From Pseudomonadota bacterium (GTDB lineage: Bacteria > Desulfobacterota > Desulfobulbia > Desulfobulbales > Desulfocapsaceae): DNA of 60,171 bases. The stretch is from positions 1 to 60,171 of the forward strand of contig JAHJLI010000032.1 of the NCBI GenBank assembly GCA_018821785.1, in the 5' to 3' direction. The notes under the pieces are model-generated. The model did not search any database. It saw only the letters and a list, made by a program, of their open reading frames with translations, and had not been told where the DNA came from. A program made the translations under genes and the position numbers. Below are positions 1-9,857 of the stretch, piece after piece. How positions within the stretch are numbered: position 1 is the stretch's first letter; each line of letters begins with the position of its first letter.

Positions 1-538
1 CGAGCAAGTAGGCGGAGGCGGTGGTGCCAATCAATGACAGGGCTGTCGCCGCCAGATCCTCCTCGCTTGCCTGGGCCTGCCGGCTGGCCGCATCATAGTG
101 ATAGCCGAGTTTTCCCCAAAGATCCAGTTCATAGCCGACTGCCGCAGAAAAAGAGAAGGTCCGAGTCTCACCCTGCTCAGAGTTCCCCAGGCCGCGGCTG
201 ATGCCGCTGCTGCCTTTGGCCGACAGCGATGGCGAAAGGGCCGAGTGTGCCAGATCGGTGCGCAGCCAGGCACGACGGGCGACGATGCCGGCCGCCGCCA
301 GGTCATTGTTAGTGGCTAGAACCTCAACTATAAGCTGGTTAAGAGTATGGTCGCCGAACCGTTGCCACCAGCGGTCGTGCAGTCGGCCGTCGACCACCTC
401 CGGCCCATGCTTCCAACCGGCGGGCACTGTTACCGCCGGAGTCTGGTAACCGCTTGTGAGAGAAACACCGCAACCAGCCAGCAAAAGGGCCAGGCAGAGA
501 AAAACAACCCAGAGGATGAGGGAGCAGTGCCTTGTCAT
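1..538 (-). CDS. RND efflux outer-membrane lipoprotein (TolC/NodT/OprM family), 3' part outside the window
   Basis: The minus-strand frame opens at ATG 538 and runs off the left edge, giving the first 179 residues. It begins with a lipoprotein signal ending LLLAGCG (lipid-anchored Cys at about residue 23). The family-typical pattern follows: RWWQRFGD, then LNQLIVEVLATNNDLAAA, and further on YELDLWGKL. These are hallmarks of the outer-membrane factor of tripartite pumps, a trimeric channel spanning outer membrane and periplasm. The start lies 4 bases beyond the macB stop, so it is the last visible gene of the pump operon and probably serves both the AcrAB-like and the MacAB-like complexes. The ORF listing does not contain this frame because no stop lies inside the window; I translated it by hand. 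Confidence 0.93.
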   Translation of the reverse strand, partial: MTRHCSLILWVVFLCLALLLAGCGVSLTSGYQTPAVTVPAGWKHGPEVVDGRLHDRWWQRFGDHTLNQLIVEVLATNNDLAAAGIVARRAWLRTDLAHSALSPSLSAKGSSGISRGLGNSEQGETRTFSFSAAVGYELDLWGKLGYHYDAASRQAQASEEDLAATALSLIGTTASAYLL

Positions 539-542
539 AGTG

Positions 543-2492
543 TCATTCTCGCGCCAGTGCCACCACCGGATCAAGGCGGGCGGCGTTACGGGCCGGTAAA
601 AATCCGAAAAGAACGCCGATCACGGTTGAACAGAGAAAGGCGCTGACAATGGCGGTGGTGGAATAGATCATGCTGAAATCGCTGCCCGAAAACGACACGG
701 CCACCCCGGCCCCAAGGGCCAGGCCAACGCCAAGCAGACCCCCGATAAGACAGACCAGTACCGCCTCGATCAGAAACTGCTGCATGATATCGCTGTGCCG
801 TGCCCCGACCGCCATGCGAACCCCAATCTCCTGGGTCCGTTCGGTCACCGATACCAGCATGATATTCATGACCCCGATACCGCCGACGATCAGCGAAATG
901 AGGGCGATGGAGGAAATCAGCATAGTCATTGTCGCCGTGGTTTTTTCAATAGTCTGGCGAACCGCATCAAGGTTTGAGGTAAAAAAATCCTTGATTCCGT
1001 GCCTGTCCGTCAACAGTTTGATAATAGCCGTCTCGGCCACTGCGCTGGGGATGCCGTCGGCGACCCGGACGGTTATGGTCCGCAGGTAGTATTGACCGAT
1101 CATCCGCCCCATAACCGTCGTATAAGGCACCCAGAGACTCAGATTGTCGCTGTCGCCAAAAGAACCTTCCTGCTTTTTGCTGACACCGATAACTCGGCAA
1201 GGCACACTGCCAAGGAGAATGACCTCGCCGAGTACGTTCTCAGCGGAACCGAACAGGGAGTTGCGGGTATTCTGGTCGATGACCACTTCCTGGGCCCGAC
1301 TATGCACCCCCGCGCCGTCGAAAAACCGTCCTTCCGCCGCTTCAACACCACGCACCCGGAAGAAATGTTGTCCGACTCCGTTGATCTGGCCGCTGACACT
1401 GATGTTGCGAAAACGCAGGGTCATGGAGGAGGTCACCACCGGGGTAACGGCATCGACATAGGGTTGCCGGCTGAGGGCCTCGGCGTCTCCGGGGGTAAGG
1501 GTACGAACCTTGCCGGACCGCATATCGCCGTAGTCCTTGCCCGGATAGATACTGATGGTATTGGTACCCATTGAACTGATATTTTTGAGAATCTGTTGCT
1601 GCGACCCTTCACCCAGCGCCACCACAGACACCACCGAGGCAATGCCGATGATGATCCCGAGCATGGTAAGGAGCGTTCGCAGTCGATGCGAGGCCATGGC
1701 CAGCAGGGCCATTCGCAAGGCCTCAAAGAACCGATCCCGGTGGGCCCGGAGAAGACCACCGGCGGCTGGACTTTTGCTCGTTCGCTGCGGAGGCTCGGCC
1801 TCTTTCCCTGAACGCCGGTCGGCAACAATCCGGCCGTCGCTGAGCTCGATGATCCGCTCGGCATTACCGGCGATCTGGCTGTCATGGGTGACGAGAATAA
1901 TGGTATGTCCTTGTTGATGCAGTTCTTTCAGGATCTTCATCACCTCCTCTCCACTCGCCCTGTCCAATGCCCCGGATGGCTCATCGGCGAGTATAACGTC
2001 GCCGCCGTTCATCAAGGCCCGGGCAATGGATACCCGCTGCTGCTGACCGCCGGACAATTGCCCCGGGGTATGGCCAAGCCGATCGCCCATGCCCAATCGC
2101 TCAAGCAACAGGGCGGCACGGGTGCGCCGACTGCCTTTGCCAACGCCTGCATATATAGCGGGAATTTCGACATTATCAAGGGAAGTAAGGGAGCCGATCA
2201 GGTGGTAACGCTGAAAAATAAAGCCGAAGTGCTCGCGGCGTAAATAGGCGAGTTCATCCGGTTCCAGGTTGCCGGTTTCCTGCCCTGCCACCTGATAACT
2301 GCCTCGACTGGGGCGATCAAGACAACCGATGATGTTCATGAGCGTCGATTTGCCGGACCCGGAGGGGCCGATAATGGCAATCATTTCCCCGGGGGTTATG
2401 GTCAGGTCAATGTCTTTTAAAACGCTCAGCATGCTGCCGCCGGAGAGATACTCCCGGCAAACACCGCGCAGCTTAAGCAGGGTCATGGCCAT
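543..2492 (-). CDS. macB: MacB-type macrolide/peptide export ABC transporter, ATPase fused to permease
   Basis: A 649-residue protein. The N-terminal ABC domain shows Walker [10 protein letters not shown], signature LSGGQQQR and Walker [13 protein letters not shown]. It is followed by one TM helix (about residue 270, [20 protein letters not shown]), a large periplasmic MacB_PCD domain and three C-terminal TM helices of the FtsX type. MacB works as a mechanotransmission exporter that drives substrates from the periplasm through a TolC-like channel with MacA. The chosen ATG at 2492 shares one base with the macA stop (TGATG), which implies translational coupling; a TTG three bases upstream is possible but unnecessary. 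Length is normal for the family and no defect is visible. Confidence 0.95.
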   Translation of the reverse strand: MAMTLLKLRGVCREYLSGGSMLSVLKDIDLTITPGEMIAIIGPSGSGKSTLMNIIGCLDRPSRGSYQVAGQETGNLEPDELAYLRREHFGFIFQRYHLIGSLTSLDNVEIPAIYAGVGKGSRRTRAALLLERLGMGDRLGHTPGQLSGGQQQRVSIARALMNGGDVILADEPSGALDRASGEEVMKILKELHQQGHTIILVTHDSQIAGNAERIIELSDGRIVADRRSGKEAEPPQRTSKSPAAGGLLRAHRDRFFEALRMALLAMASHRLRTLLTMLGIIIGIASVVSVVALGEGSQQQILKNISSMGTNTISIYPGKDYGDMRSGKVRTLTPGDAEALSRQPYVDAVTPVVTSSMTLRFRNISVSGQINGVGQHFFRVRGVEAAEGRFFDGAGVHSRAQEVVIDQNTRNSLFGSAENVLGEVILLGSVPCRVIGVSKKQEGSFGDSDNLSLWVPYTTVMGRMIGQYYLRTITVRVADGIPSAVAETAIIKLLTDRHGIKDFFTSNLDAVRQTIEKTTATMTMLISSIALISLIVGGIGVMNIMLVSVTERTQEIGVRMAVGARHSDIMQQFLIEAVLVCLIGGLLGVGLALGAGVAVSFSGSDFSMIYSTTAIVSAFLCSTVIGVLFGFLPARNAARLDPVVALARE

Positions 2493-3712
2493 CAACGAAT
2501 CCTCGGCATGGCCATTGGCCCCATGTTTCGCATTCTCGGGGTTGTGGAATCTGCCGGTTTATCACCGATCACCACCCGTTCCCCTTCCTCCAGACCCTCC
2601 AGCATGACTGCCAGGACATTGTTGTTGAGGCCGATACGCACCCGCCGTTTTTCAAGAGTCTTCAGGTCTTTTTCCACCCTGACCGTATAACGGCCATCCT
2701 TTGACCGGTCGCCAAGGGCGGCCGAGGGGATGGTCAGGACATTTTTCGCCGCATCAAGAACGATGTTCACCTGAGCCGTCATGTCAATACGCAGTTTGCC
2801 GTCGGAATTGGGGACGTCGAGCAGCCCTATGTAATAAATGGCCTTGCTGGCACTGCTCGATGCCGAAGTGGCGGAAGCGCTGCTGCTTTCAGCGGCGATC
2901 GATTCCGGTGCCGGTTCGATAGCCAGTAAGGTCGTATTGTAACGGTTGTCCGGTTCTCCAAGAATGGTGAAATACACCGCTTGACCCGGGGCGACCCGGA
3001 CCACGTCAGCCTCGGAAATTTCCACTTTAATGGTCACCATATCAAGACGGGCGACCTTGATAATGGTCGGTGCTGACTGATTGGCATTGACGGTCTGCCC
3101 TTCCTTGGTAACTATCGCCACCACAGTGCCATCGATGGGCGAAGTGATCCGGGTATAGTTCAGATCGAGCTGAGCGGTATCGACGGCGATCTTTGCCTGT
3201 TCGATCTGCGCGTCGAGGGCGGCAATTTCCGCCCTCAGCACCTTGGTCTGGGTGTCGGCCGTCTCATAATCGGCAAGCGAACCGGCCTCCCCCTGTAACA
3301 TCTGCTCTTGTCGTTTAAAAGTCAGCTCGGCCTGGTGCAGATTTGCCTCCTTGGCCTGTTTCTGGGCACGGACGGTTGCCAGGGCCGCAGTTTTATTGCG
3401 CAGGGTGTTCTGTTGCGGCAGCGAGTCAATCTCCGCCACCAGCTGACCGGCAGTCACCTCATCCCCAAGTGCCACCTTCAGGGCGTTGATCTGCCCGGAA
3501 ACCTGGGCACCGACGCTCACCAGATTCTTTGCCTCGATTTTTCCCGTGGCCAGAACCGTAGTCTCAACGTCTGCCCGGGCAACCGGCGCGGTCATATATT
3601 GCGGCGGTTTCACTTTACCAAAGGTGAAATAATACACCCCGGCGGCAACGGCAAGCAGCGTCACTGGCACAACAAAATACCACCATCTTGTTTTTCGAGA
3701 TCTCAGTGTCAT
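2492..3712 (-). CDS. macA: MacA-type periplasmic adaptor (membrane fusion protein)
   Basis: A 406-residue adaptor: an N-terminal signal anchor ([20 protein letters not shown]), a biotinyl-lipoyl-like half ([20 protein letters not shown]), a coiled-coil hairpin of about 100 residues, the second lipoyl half ([17 protein letters not shown]), a beta-barrel and a membrane-proximal domain. A low-complexity Ser/Ala stretch (about residues 280-300) interrupts the beta-barrel region. The open frame extends to 3934, but that extra N-terminus overlaps the upstream RND gene and does not resemble the family, so I start at ATG 3712, 22 bases after the RND stop. No strong Shine-Dalgarno is visible there, which fits translational coupling. 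Partner of MacB directly downstream. Confidence 0.93.
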   Translation of the reverse strand: MTLRSRKTRWWYFVVPVTLLAVAAGVYYFTFGKVKPPQYMTAPVARADVETTVLATGKIEAKNLVSVGAQVSGQINALKVALGDEVTAGQLVAEIDSLPQQNTLRNKTAALATVRAQKQAKEANLHQAELTFKRQEQMLQGEAGSLADYETADTQTKVLRAEIAALDAQIEQAKIAVDTAQLDLNYTRITSPIDGTVVAIVTKEGQTVNANQSAPTIIKVARLDMVTIKVEISEADVVRVAPGQAVYFTILGEPDNRYNTTLLAIEPAPESIAAESSSASATSASSSASKAIYYIGLLDVPNSDGKLRIDMTAQVNIVLDAAKNVLTIPSAALGDRSKDGRYTVRVEKDLKTLEKRRVRIGLNNNVLAVMLEGLEEGERVVIGDKPADSTTPRMRNMGPMAMPRIR

Positions 3713-3734
3713 GAGGTTATGCCAAATAAGGCTG

Positions 3735-6700
3735 TCATAATCTTTCACCAACGGGGAGGGTTTGCACCACTTCCTGCCGGGCCGGGAAAATCCGCCGCAC
3801 CACAACAAAAAACAAGGGAATATAGAAAACTGCCAGGAAGGTTGCTGTGAGCATCCCGCCGATGACGCCGGTACCAATGGCATTCTGGGCTCCGGAACCG
3901 GCACCGGTGCTGAGGGCCAGCGGCAGAACCCCAAGGATAAAGGCCAGTGAGGTCATAATGATCGGCCTGAGCCGCAGTCGCGAAGCCTCCATGGTCGCCT
4001 CCATCAGACCTACGCCGTGACTCATCTGCTCCTTGGCAAATTCAACGATAAGAATGGCATTTTTTGCAGTAAGGCCGATGATCGTCAACAAGCCCACCTG
4101 AAAATAAACGTCATTGGCCAGGCCGCGCATGGTTGTGGCCAAAAGGGCACCGATGATTCCAAGCGGAATTACCAGCAGGACCGAAAAAGGAATGGCCCAG
4201 CTTTCATAAAGCGCCGCCAGACAGAGAAAGACCACCAGCACCGAAATCGCGTACAGGGCCGGGGCCTGTGCACCGGACATGCGCTCCTGGTAAGAAAGTC
4301 CGGTCCACTCATAACCGATACCAGGCGGCAACTTGGTGGCCAATTCCTCCATCACCCGCATCGCATCTCCAGAGCTTTTGCCGGGTGCCGGCTGGCCAAG
4401 GATCTCCATCGACGGCAGGCCGTTAAAGCGTTCCAGCCGCGGCGATCCATAGCCCCAGTGCCCCTGGGAAAAGGCCGAAAACGGCACCATACTGCCGTTT
4501 TGATTGCGAACATGCCATTTAAACAGATCTTCCGGCAACATACGGTACGGGGCGTCCGCCTGGAGGTAGACCTTCTTGGTACGGCCGCGGTCGATGAAGT
4601 CGTTGATATAGGAACCACCCCAGGCCAGCGAGATGGTGTCGTTTATATCGGTCATCGACAACCCCAGTGCTCCAGCTCGTTGTTCATCAATATCCACCCG
4701 ATACTCCGGATTGTCGCTCTGGCCGTTCGGGCGCACGCCCATCAGTCCCGGATGCTGCGAGGCCATGCCCAACAACTGGTTGCGTGCCGCGACAAGCTGC
4801 TCATGCCCAAGTCCGGCCCTATCCTGCAGCTGAAAATTAAACCCGGTGGCGGTGCCCATTTCAATGACCGCCGGTGGTACGAAGGCAAATACCATGGCAT
4901 CGCGGATCCCTGAAAATGCCGCCATCGCCCTTCCGGCCACAGCCTTCACTTTCAGATTTGGGCTTTTTCGCAGTTTCCAGTCTTTCAGCCTGGCAAAGGC
5001 CAGACCATTGTTCTGACCGCGCCCGGCATAACTGAATCCGGCGACGGTAAAGACTGCGGCGACCGCTTCCTTTTCATTCTCGAGGAAGTGGCTGCGCACC
5101 TGATCCAACACCTTTAGTGTCCGTTCCTGGGTTGCCCCAGCGGGAAGCTGGACCAAGGTCAAGAGAATGCCCTGATCTTCATCGGGCAGGTAACCAGTGG
5201 GCAGGCGAAGAAAAAGATAGCCCATGGCGACGAGAAGCAGGAGGTAGATCACCAGATATCGGGTGCCGGTAACAAGAACTCTGCCGACAATGGACTGATA
5301 CAGGCCGCTGCTGCGATTATAGAGGCGATTGAAAAGTCGAAAAAATCCTCTAAACCAACCGGATTCAGAAGCTAAATGACCTTTAGCTACTGGTTTTAAA
5401 AGGGTAGCGCAAAGTGCCGGGGTGAGTATCAAGGCAACAAATACCGAGAGGATCATGGCCGAGACGATGGTGATGGAGAACTGCCGGTAGATGACCCCGG
5501 TTGAACCGCCGAAAAAAGCCATCGGCACCAATACCGCCGACAGGACCAGGGCAATGCCCACGAGAGCGCCGGTGATCTGATGCATTGATTTCTGCGTCGC
5601 CGCCTTCGGGGAAAGGCCCTCTTCCGACATCAACCTCTCGACGTTCTCCACCACCACTATAGCATCGTCGACCAGAAGGCCGATGGCCAGAACCATGGCA
5701 AACATGGTCAGGGTATTGATGGAAAAACCGCAGACCGATAAAATCCCGAAGGTGCCAAGCAGCACGACAGGTACGGCGATTGTCGGGATAAGAGTGGCCC
5801 TGAAGTTCTGGAGGAAAAGGAACATCACCAGAAAGACCAGAACAATCGCTTCAACCAGGGTTATAAGAACCTCTTCAATAGAGATTTTTACAAACGGTGT
5901 GGTGTCGTATGGAAAAACAAATTTCATGCCCGCCGGAAAAAATTGTGCCAGCTCAGCAACCTTGGCTTTCACCCGCTCGGCTGTTTCCAGGGCGTTGGCT
6001 CCGGTAGCCAGCTTAATCGCCATGCCTGCCGCCGGGTGACCGTTGTAGGCTCCCACCGAATCATAGTTTTCACTACCCAGTTCAACGCGCGCCACATCAC
6101 CGAGGGTGACCATGGAACCATCGCTGTTACTGCGCAGGGGAATTTTCTTGAATTGCTCAGGAGTACGCAGCAGGGTGCCGGCGGTAACTGCAACATTCAG
6201 CTGCTGGCCGAGTGCTGCCGGGGTTTTTCCGAGCTGCCCAGCTGAAACCTGCATGTTATTGCTTTTGATGGCCTGTCGCACATCGGCAGGCGTCATGCCG
6301 TAGCTTTTCAGGCGGTGTGGGTCGAGCCAGATACGCATTGCGTACTGCGAGCCAAAGGTCGAAACCTCACCAACACCGCTGACCCGGCTGATCACATCCA
6401 TGACATTGGCCACCGCATAGTCGGTCAGATCATAACGGGTCATGCCGCCGTCCTCGGAATAGAAACCGATGATCAAAAGAAAGTTCCTCGTCGACTTGGT
6501 GACCTGAACCCCTTGCTGCTGCACTATCTGGGGCAAAAGTGGGGTTGCCAGCTGCAATTTATTCTGCACCTGCACCTGAGCGATATTTGGATCCGTTCCA
6601 GCCGCGAAGGTGAGGGTAATGTTTATGAATCCGGAAGAGTCACTGGTTGACGACATGTAGGTCAAGCGATCGATGCCGTTCATCTTCTGTTCGATGATCT

Positions 6701-6887
6701 GGGTAACGGTATCTTCGACGGTTTTCGAGGAGGCACCTGGATAAACGGCATTTATGGCGATTTCCGGCGGGGCGATGGCCGGATACTGCGACACCGGCAG
6801 TGTGCGGATAGCCAGAGCGCCCCCGAGCATGATAATGATGGCGATGACCCAGGCAAAAATCGGCCTGTTGATGAAAAACTGAGCCAT
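3735..6887 (-). CDS. RND multidrug efflux pump, inner-membrane transporter (AcrB/MexB-like, HAE1 family)
   Basis: A 1050-residue proton-driven exporter of the HAE1 family. The start [18 protein letters not shown] is diagnostic. The proton-relay aspartates lie in [13 protein letters not shown] (TM4) and the relay lysine in [13 protein letters not shown] (TM10). Two large periplasmic loops follow TM1 and TM7, giving the usual internally duplicated 12-TM architecture. An AGGAG Shine-Dalgarno sits 6-10 bases before ATG 6887, and the gene begins 12 bases after the adaptor stop. It should form a trimer that collects hydrophobic drugs from periplasm and outer leaflet and passes them to the lipoprotein channel encoded at the end of the operon. 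Full length, no defects. Substrate range cannot be read from sequence. Confidence 0.96.
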   Translation of the reverse strand: MAQFFINRPIFAWVIAIIIMLGGALAIRTLPVSQYPAIAPPEIAINAVYPGASSKTVEDTVTQIIEQKMNGIDRLTYMSSTSDSSGFINITLTFAAGTDPNIAQVQVQNKLQLATPLLPQIVQQQGVQVTKSTRNFLLIIGFYSEDGGMTRYDLTDYAVANVMDVISRVSGVGEVSTFGSQYAMRIWLDPHRLKSYGMTPADVRQAIKSNNMQVSAGQLGKTPAALGQQLNVAVTAGTLLRTPEQFKKIPLRSNSDGSMVTLGDVARVELGSENYDSVGAYNGHPAAGMAIKLATGANALETAERVKAKVAELAQFFPAGMKFVFPYDTTPFVKISIEEVLITLVEAIVLVFLVMFLFLQNFRATLIPTIAVPVVLLGTFGILSVCGFSINTLTMFAMVLAIGLLVDDAIVVVENVERLMSEEGLSPKAATQKSMHQITGALVGIALVLSAVLVPMAFFGGSTGVIYRQFSITIVSAMILSVFVALILTPALCATLLKPVAKGHLASESGWFRGFFRLFNRLYNRSSGLYQSIVGRVLVTGTRYLVIYLLLLVAMGYLFLRLPTGYLPDEDQGILLTLVQLPAGATQERTLKVLDQVRSHFLENEKEAVAAVFTVAGFSYAGRGQNNGLAFARLKDWKLRKSPNLKVKAVAGRAMAAFSGIRDAMVFAFVPPAVIEMGTATGFNFQLQDRAGLGHEQLVAARNQLLGMASQHPGLMGVRPNGQSDNPEYRVDIDEQRAGALGLSMTDINDTISLAWGGSYINDFIDRGRTKKVYLQADAPYRMLPEDLFKWHVRNQNGSMVPFSAFSQGHWGYGSPRLERFNGLPSMEILGQPAPGKSSGDAMRVMEELATKLPPGIGYEWTGLSYQERMSGAQAPALYAISVLVVFLCLAALYESWAIPFSVLLVIPLGIIGALLATTMRGLANDVYFQVGLLTIIGLTAKNAILIVEFAKEQMSHGVGLMEATMEASRLRLRPIIMTSLAFILGVLPLALSTGAGSGAQNAIGTGVIGGMLTATFLAVFYIPLFFVVVRRIFPARQEVVQTLPVGERL

Positions 6888-6899
6888 GATACTTCTCCT

Positions 6900-8093
6900 T
6901 TATTTCGAAACCGATTGAGAAGTCAGCGCGGCCTGTGCACTGTCGACGACCGTTACCTTCACCGGTTGGCCCGGCCTGGCCTTCTGTACACCCTCAACAA
7001 TCAAACGGTCGCCCTTTTTCAGGCCATCCGTCACCAGCCATTTATCGCCGATGGCCCTATCCACTTTCAGAATGCGGATCTCCACCTTGTCACCTTCACC
7101 AACCACCATGCCAATGGCCCTGCCTGCCGGATCATGGCTGACACCCTGCTGGGGCACAAGGATGGCCTGCTCTTTAATGCCCGTCTCAAGGATGGCATGC
7201 ACAAACATTCCTGGTAAAAGCAACTGCTCCGGGTTGGCAAAGACGGTTCGCAGAGTCACCGAACCTGTACCTTGGTCAACACTCATTTCGGAAAATTTCA
7301 ACACACCGGACATTGGGTAGAGAGTACCGTCTTCAAGTATCAGTTTAACCTTGGCCTCCCCGGTGTTGCTCAACTGGAGTTCACCTGCGGCCAGGGCCCG
7401 CTTCAGAGAAAGCATCTCGATACTTGGCTGGCTGACATCAACAAAGACCGTATCGAGCTGCTGGATTGTCGCCAGAGGAGCCTGTTGCCCGGCTGTCACC
7501 AGGGCGCCGGTCGTCACCGACGAGCGACCGATACGACCGCTTATCGGCGCAGAAATCCGCGTATAGGCTATATTGATCCCAGTGCTTTCAAGGGCCGCCT
7601 TGGCGGCCTCGACATCGGCCTCCGCCTGCTTCAAAGCGGCAAAGGCATCGTCATAATCCTGGCGGCTCACCGCCTCTGCTCCCCGCAAACCCTTAAGGCG
7701 CTGCTCTTTAAGCTGGGCCGGAATGAGATGGGCCTCGGCACGGGCGAGAGCTGCCTTGGCACCGGCCCCTGCCGCCTGGTATGTCGCCGCATCAATCTGA
7801 TAAAGAACCTGCCCGGCCTTGACCTCCGAACCCTCGGTAAAAAGCCGCTCTTTAATGATCCCGCTCACCTGCGGCCGGACTTCGGCGACCAGATGGGCGG
7901 CAATCCTGCCCGACAGCTTCATGGTCATCGGCAGGCGCTGGTTTTCAACCACCACCACGCCCACGCTCGGCGGACCGGCTGGCCCCCTTTTTCCTTGGGC
8001 ATTGTTTTTTTTCTCGCAGCCGCTGTTGACAAGCAACCCAGCCGTCAAAAACACGGCCATGGCAAGCAGTTTATGGCTATTTGGGATCTGCAT
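6900..8093 (-). CDS. RND efflux periplasmic adaptor (AcrA/MexA-like)
   Basis: A 397-residue adaptor. The N-terminus looks like a lipoprotein signal (hydrophobic stretch then NSGCEKK), although the residue three before the Cys is Asn, an imperfect lipobox. The lipoyl halves (VAEVRPQVSGIIKERLFTEG and YTRISAPISGRIG) bracket a helical hairpin, followed by beta-barrel and C-terminal domains. I start at ATG 8093 because an AGAGGT Shine-Dalgarno precedes it by 5 bases; the open frame continues to 8168 but that part overlaps a TetR remnant. It links the AcrB-like transporter immediately downstream to the outer-membrane factor. Confidence 0.93.
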   Translation of the reverse strand: MQIPNSHKLLAMAVFLTAGLLVNSGCEKKNNAQGKRGPAGPPSVGVVVVENQRLPMTMKLSGRIAAHLVAEVRPQVSGIIKERLFTEGSEVKAGQVLYQIDAATYQAAGAGAKAALARAEAHLIPAQLKEQRLKGLRGAEAVSRQDYDDAFAALKQAEADVEAAKAALESTGINIAYTRISAPISGRIGRSSVTTGALVTAGQQAPLATIQQLDTVFVDVSQPSIEMLSLKRALAAGELQLSNTGEAKVKLILEDGTLYPMSGVLKFSEMSVDQGTGSVTLRTVFANPEQLLLPGMFVHAILETGIKEQAILVPQQGVSHDPAGRAIGMVVGEGDKVEIRILKVDRAIGDKWLVTDGLKKGDRLIVEGVQKARPGQPVKVTVVDSAQAALTSQSVSK

Positions 8094-8143
8094 ATCTACC
8101 TCTATTACGTTTTCAGGAAAGAGTATTCGCCTCAGGATCAAAT

Positions 8144-8302
8144 TTACCTCTTCAGCCCATCCCAGCACGCCTCAATGGCTCTGGTAATCTGGGCATCGTC
8201 CAATACAATAAAGCCGAACACATGGTCCCTTGTTACGGCAAGAAGCGGGCCGAAGCACAGGGCAAAAAGAACCGGGAGCGGGAGATCATTGATAACCTGC
8301 AT
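8144..8302 (-). pseudogene. C-terminal remnant of a TetR/AcrR-family repressor
   Basis: A 52-codon minus-strand frame ends with residues typical of TetR ligand-binding domains: ALCFGPLLAVTRDH, then LDDAQITRAIEACWDGLKR, then stop. The frame stays open upstream to about 8405, but nothing there resembles a helix-turn-helix, so the DNA-binding half is missing. It lies directly before the efflux adaptor, exactly where an autoregulated acrR/ttgR-type repressor would be expected. No Shine-Dalgarno precedes ATG 8302. I infer that an intact repressor was reduced to this fragment, possibly by an internal deletion that kept the operator. It is too short to be folded or functional as a repressor. Confidence 0.7.
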
Positions 8303-8305
8303 TGA

Positions 8306-8333
8306 GTATAGGAATGAACGTTCATTCCTATAC
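8306..8333. promoter_or_regulatory. Perfect 28-bp palindrome, probable TetR-family operator of the efflux operon
   Basis: Fourteen-base arms are exactly complementary with no spacer (centre between 8319 and 8320; core GAATGAACGTTCATTC). Length, symmetry and the TGAACGTTCA core fit TetR-family operators. It lies just upstream of the tetR remnant and the pump operon and downstream of the DMT exporter gene. No convincing -35/-10 pair could be assigned. Confidence 0.75.
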
Positions 8334-8444
8334 CGCTTGCCCGTTACCGGCGCAACAATTTTCTTTAACCTTTGCTCAAGTAACGTATCAATCTGGAAGC
8401 TTGACTACGCATCTGACCCTGTCTTTCTTCTCTGCAAACACCAG

Positions 8445-9338
8445 TTAAAGTCTGGTCGCTACCGCACGTCTTTTGCTCAGCACCACAACATTGCCAACCA
8501 GAGTCAGGATCACACCGCCAAAGGCCGGCAATGTCCAGATATACTCCTCAAAGAGGGTCGAAAGCGACAGGGCGACCACCGGAAAGAGGACAGTCACGTA
8601 GGCCGCCCGTTCTGCTTCGATGCGTCCGATAAGGGCAAAGTAGGCGGCAAAAGCTGCCACCGAACCTGCCAGGATGAGGTAAAGCAGGGAGCCGATATAC
8701 GCTGGATGGGGATCAAAGGAAATGGGCCGCCCATTCGCCAAGGCCAACGCCGAGATAAACAGTCCGCCGTAAAACATGGCCCAGGCAGTGTTGGCGCGTG
8801 GCGGAAAGCCTGCCGCCCTGTTCCGTGCAGCAATAATGCCGCCTAAGGAAAAGCATACTGTCCCGCCGAGGCTGTAGAGTAAGCCCCGGCCGACAGCCGA
8901 AGACCAGGTGAGAGCTGCCAGTTGGGGCCAGAAAATTATGCTGATTCCGGCCATCCCGAGAGTCGCACCCAACAGCACACGACCTGCGGGGCGACGCTGC
9001 TGCAATAGGCAGGTAAAAAGGATGGTCATGGCTGATGCCGATGAAGAAATGACGGCAATCAGGCCGGTAGTCAGATGGGCCGTGGCCTGATAATAAAGAA
9101 AAAAATTAGTGGAAAAAATCAACATCCCCTGCAAAAGGAGAAACAGATGATCGCCCGGCGAAAACTTCAGGGGCAACCGACGCATCCAAACCCAAGCAAA
9201 CATGATAAGGGAGGCGCAGCCGATACGGTAAGCAATGGACCACTCCGGAGGAACCACACCGATCTGAAACTTGACCGCCAACCAGGCGGAACCCCAAATC
9301 AGCACGACACTGCTGTATAAAAACAAATTGAGCAACAC
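8445..9338 (-). CDS. EamA/DMT-superfamily inner-membrane transporter
   Basis: A 297-residue, ten-TM protein made of two EamA repeats. The first starts with LIWGSAWLAVKFQIG and the second contains the glycine-rich YSLGGTVCFSLGGIIAA, typical of drug/metabolite exporters such as RhaT/YdcZ-like carriers. Start is GTG 9338: a GAGAGG Shine-Dalgarno lies 6 bases upstream. It precedes the palindrome and efflux genes on the same strand, so read-through is possible, but the 140-base gap and operator suggest a separate unit. Substrate cannot be predicted; metabolite or amino-acid export is usual for the family. Confidence 0.9.
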   Translation of the reverse strand: MLLNLFLYSSVVLIWGSAWLAVKFQIGVVPPEWSIAYRIGCASLIMFAWVWMRRLPLKFSPGDHLFLLLQGMLIFSTNFFLYYQATAHLTTGLIAVISSSASAMTILFTCLLQQRRPAGRVLLGATLGMAGISIIFWPQLAALTWSSAVGRGLLYSLGGTVCFSLGGIIAARNRAAGFPPRANTAWAMFYGGLFISALALANGRPISFDPHPAYIGSLLYLILAGSVAAFAAYFALIGRIEAERAAYVTVLFPVVALSLSTLFEEYIWTLPAFGGVILTLVGNVVVLSKRRAVATRL

Positions 9339-9857
9339 CTCTTACCTCTCACAGAACTTCAACGCCGATCAGGCCTAACGGCCGGCAAGCAAAAAAGTAA
9401 GCGAATGCCTGATCCTTAGATACTCTACACCTCCAAGTAACAGGTCGCAACAGTTGATACCGCGGGTGCGGCACAGTCTGATCGGGCCGTCAATACCGCC
9501 ATGCCAATTAAAAGACAGACGACGGCGTTGAAAATCGATAAAAGACTAAAACAGATCCCCTTTTATCTTCTCAGCAGAATAGGCTACAGCTATATTTCCA
9601 CATGGTTGCCAAATTCAATAACCCGTTCAGGTGGTAAGCCGAAAAACGACGACACATTCCAGGCGTTGAGTGACATGAAGATGAAGAGCATTTTTCGCGA
9701 CACAGATAACACTGCTGGTAGCAAAAAAATGTTTTGACATATTTGACAGGAGATCCTTTTTTGTGATATCCCTGTCAAAACAATGAGTATTTTTCTTTAA
9801 ACTCCCCTGCAACTTACCTTTCAACAGCTAGAAACTCTTAAAATGAGGATACCTCTC
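9339..9857. other. Intergenic region (about 520 bp) between divergent genes, with an inverted repeat
   Basis: No credible gene is seen; a short plus frame at 9501-9737 has no Shine-Dalgarno or recognisable content. Two TTGACA-like hexamers (9733-9738 and 9743-9748) are followed by an AT-rich stretch. The arms TTTGACAGG (9742-9750) and CCTGTCAAA (9771-9779) are inverted with a 20-base spacer. This may be the promoter/operator of the chemoreceptor gene at 9858. Confidence 0.4.

Noticed and set aside
3713-3934. N-terminal extension of MacA
   Set aside because: It overlaps the end of the RND transporter gene and does not resemble the adaptor family.
9501-9737. 78-residue plus frame in the divergent spacer
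   Set aside because: No ribosome site, no recognisable content and low-complexity composition.
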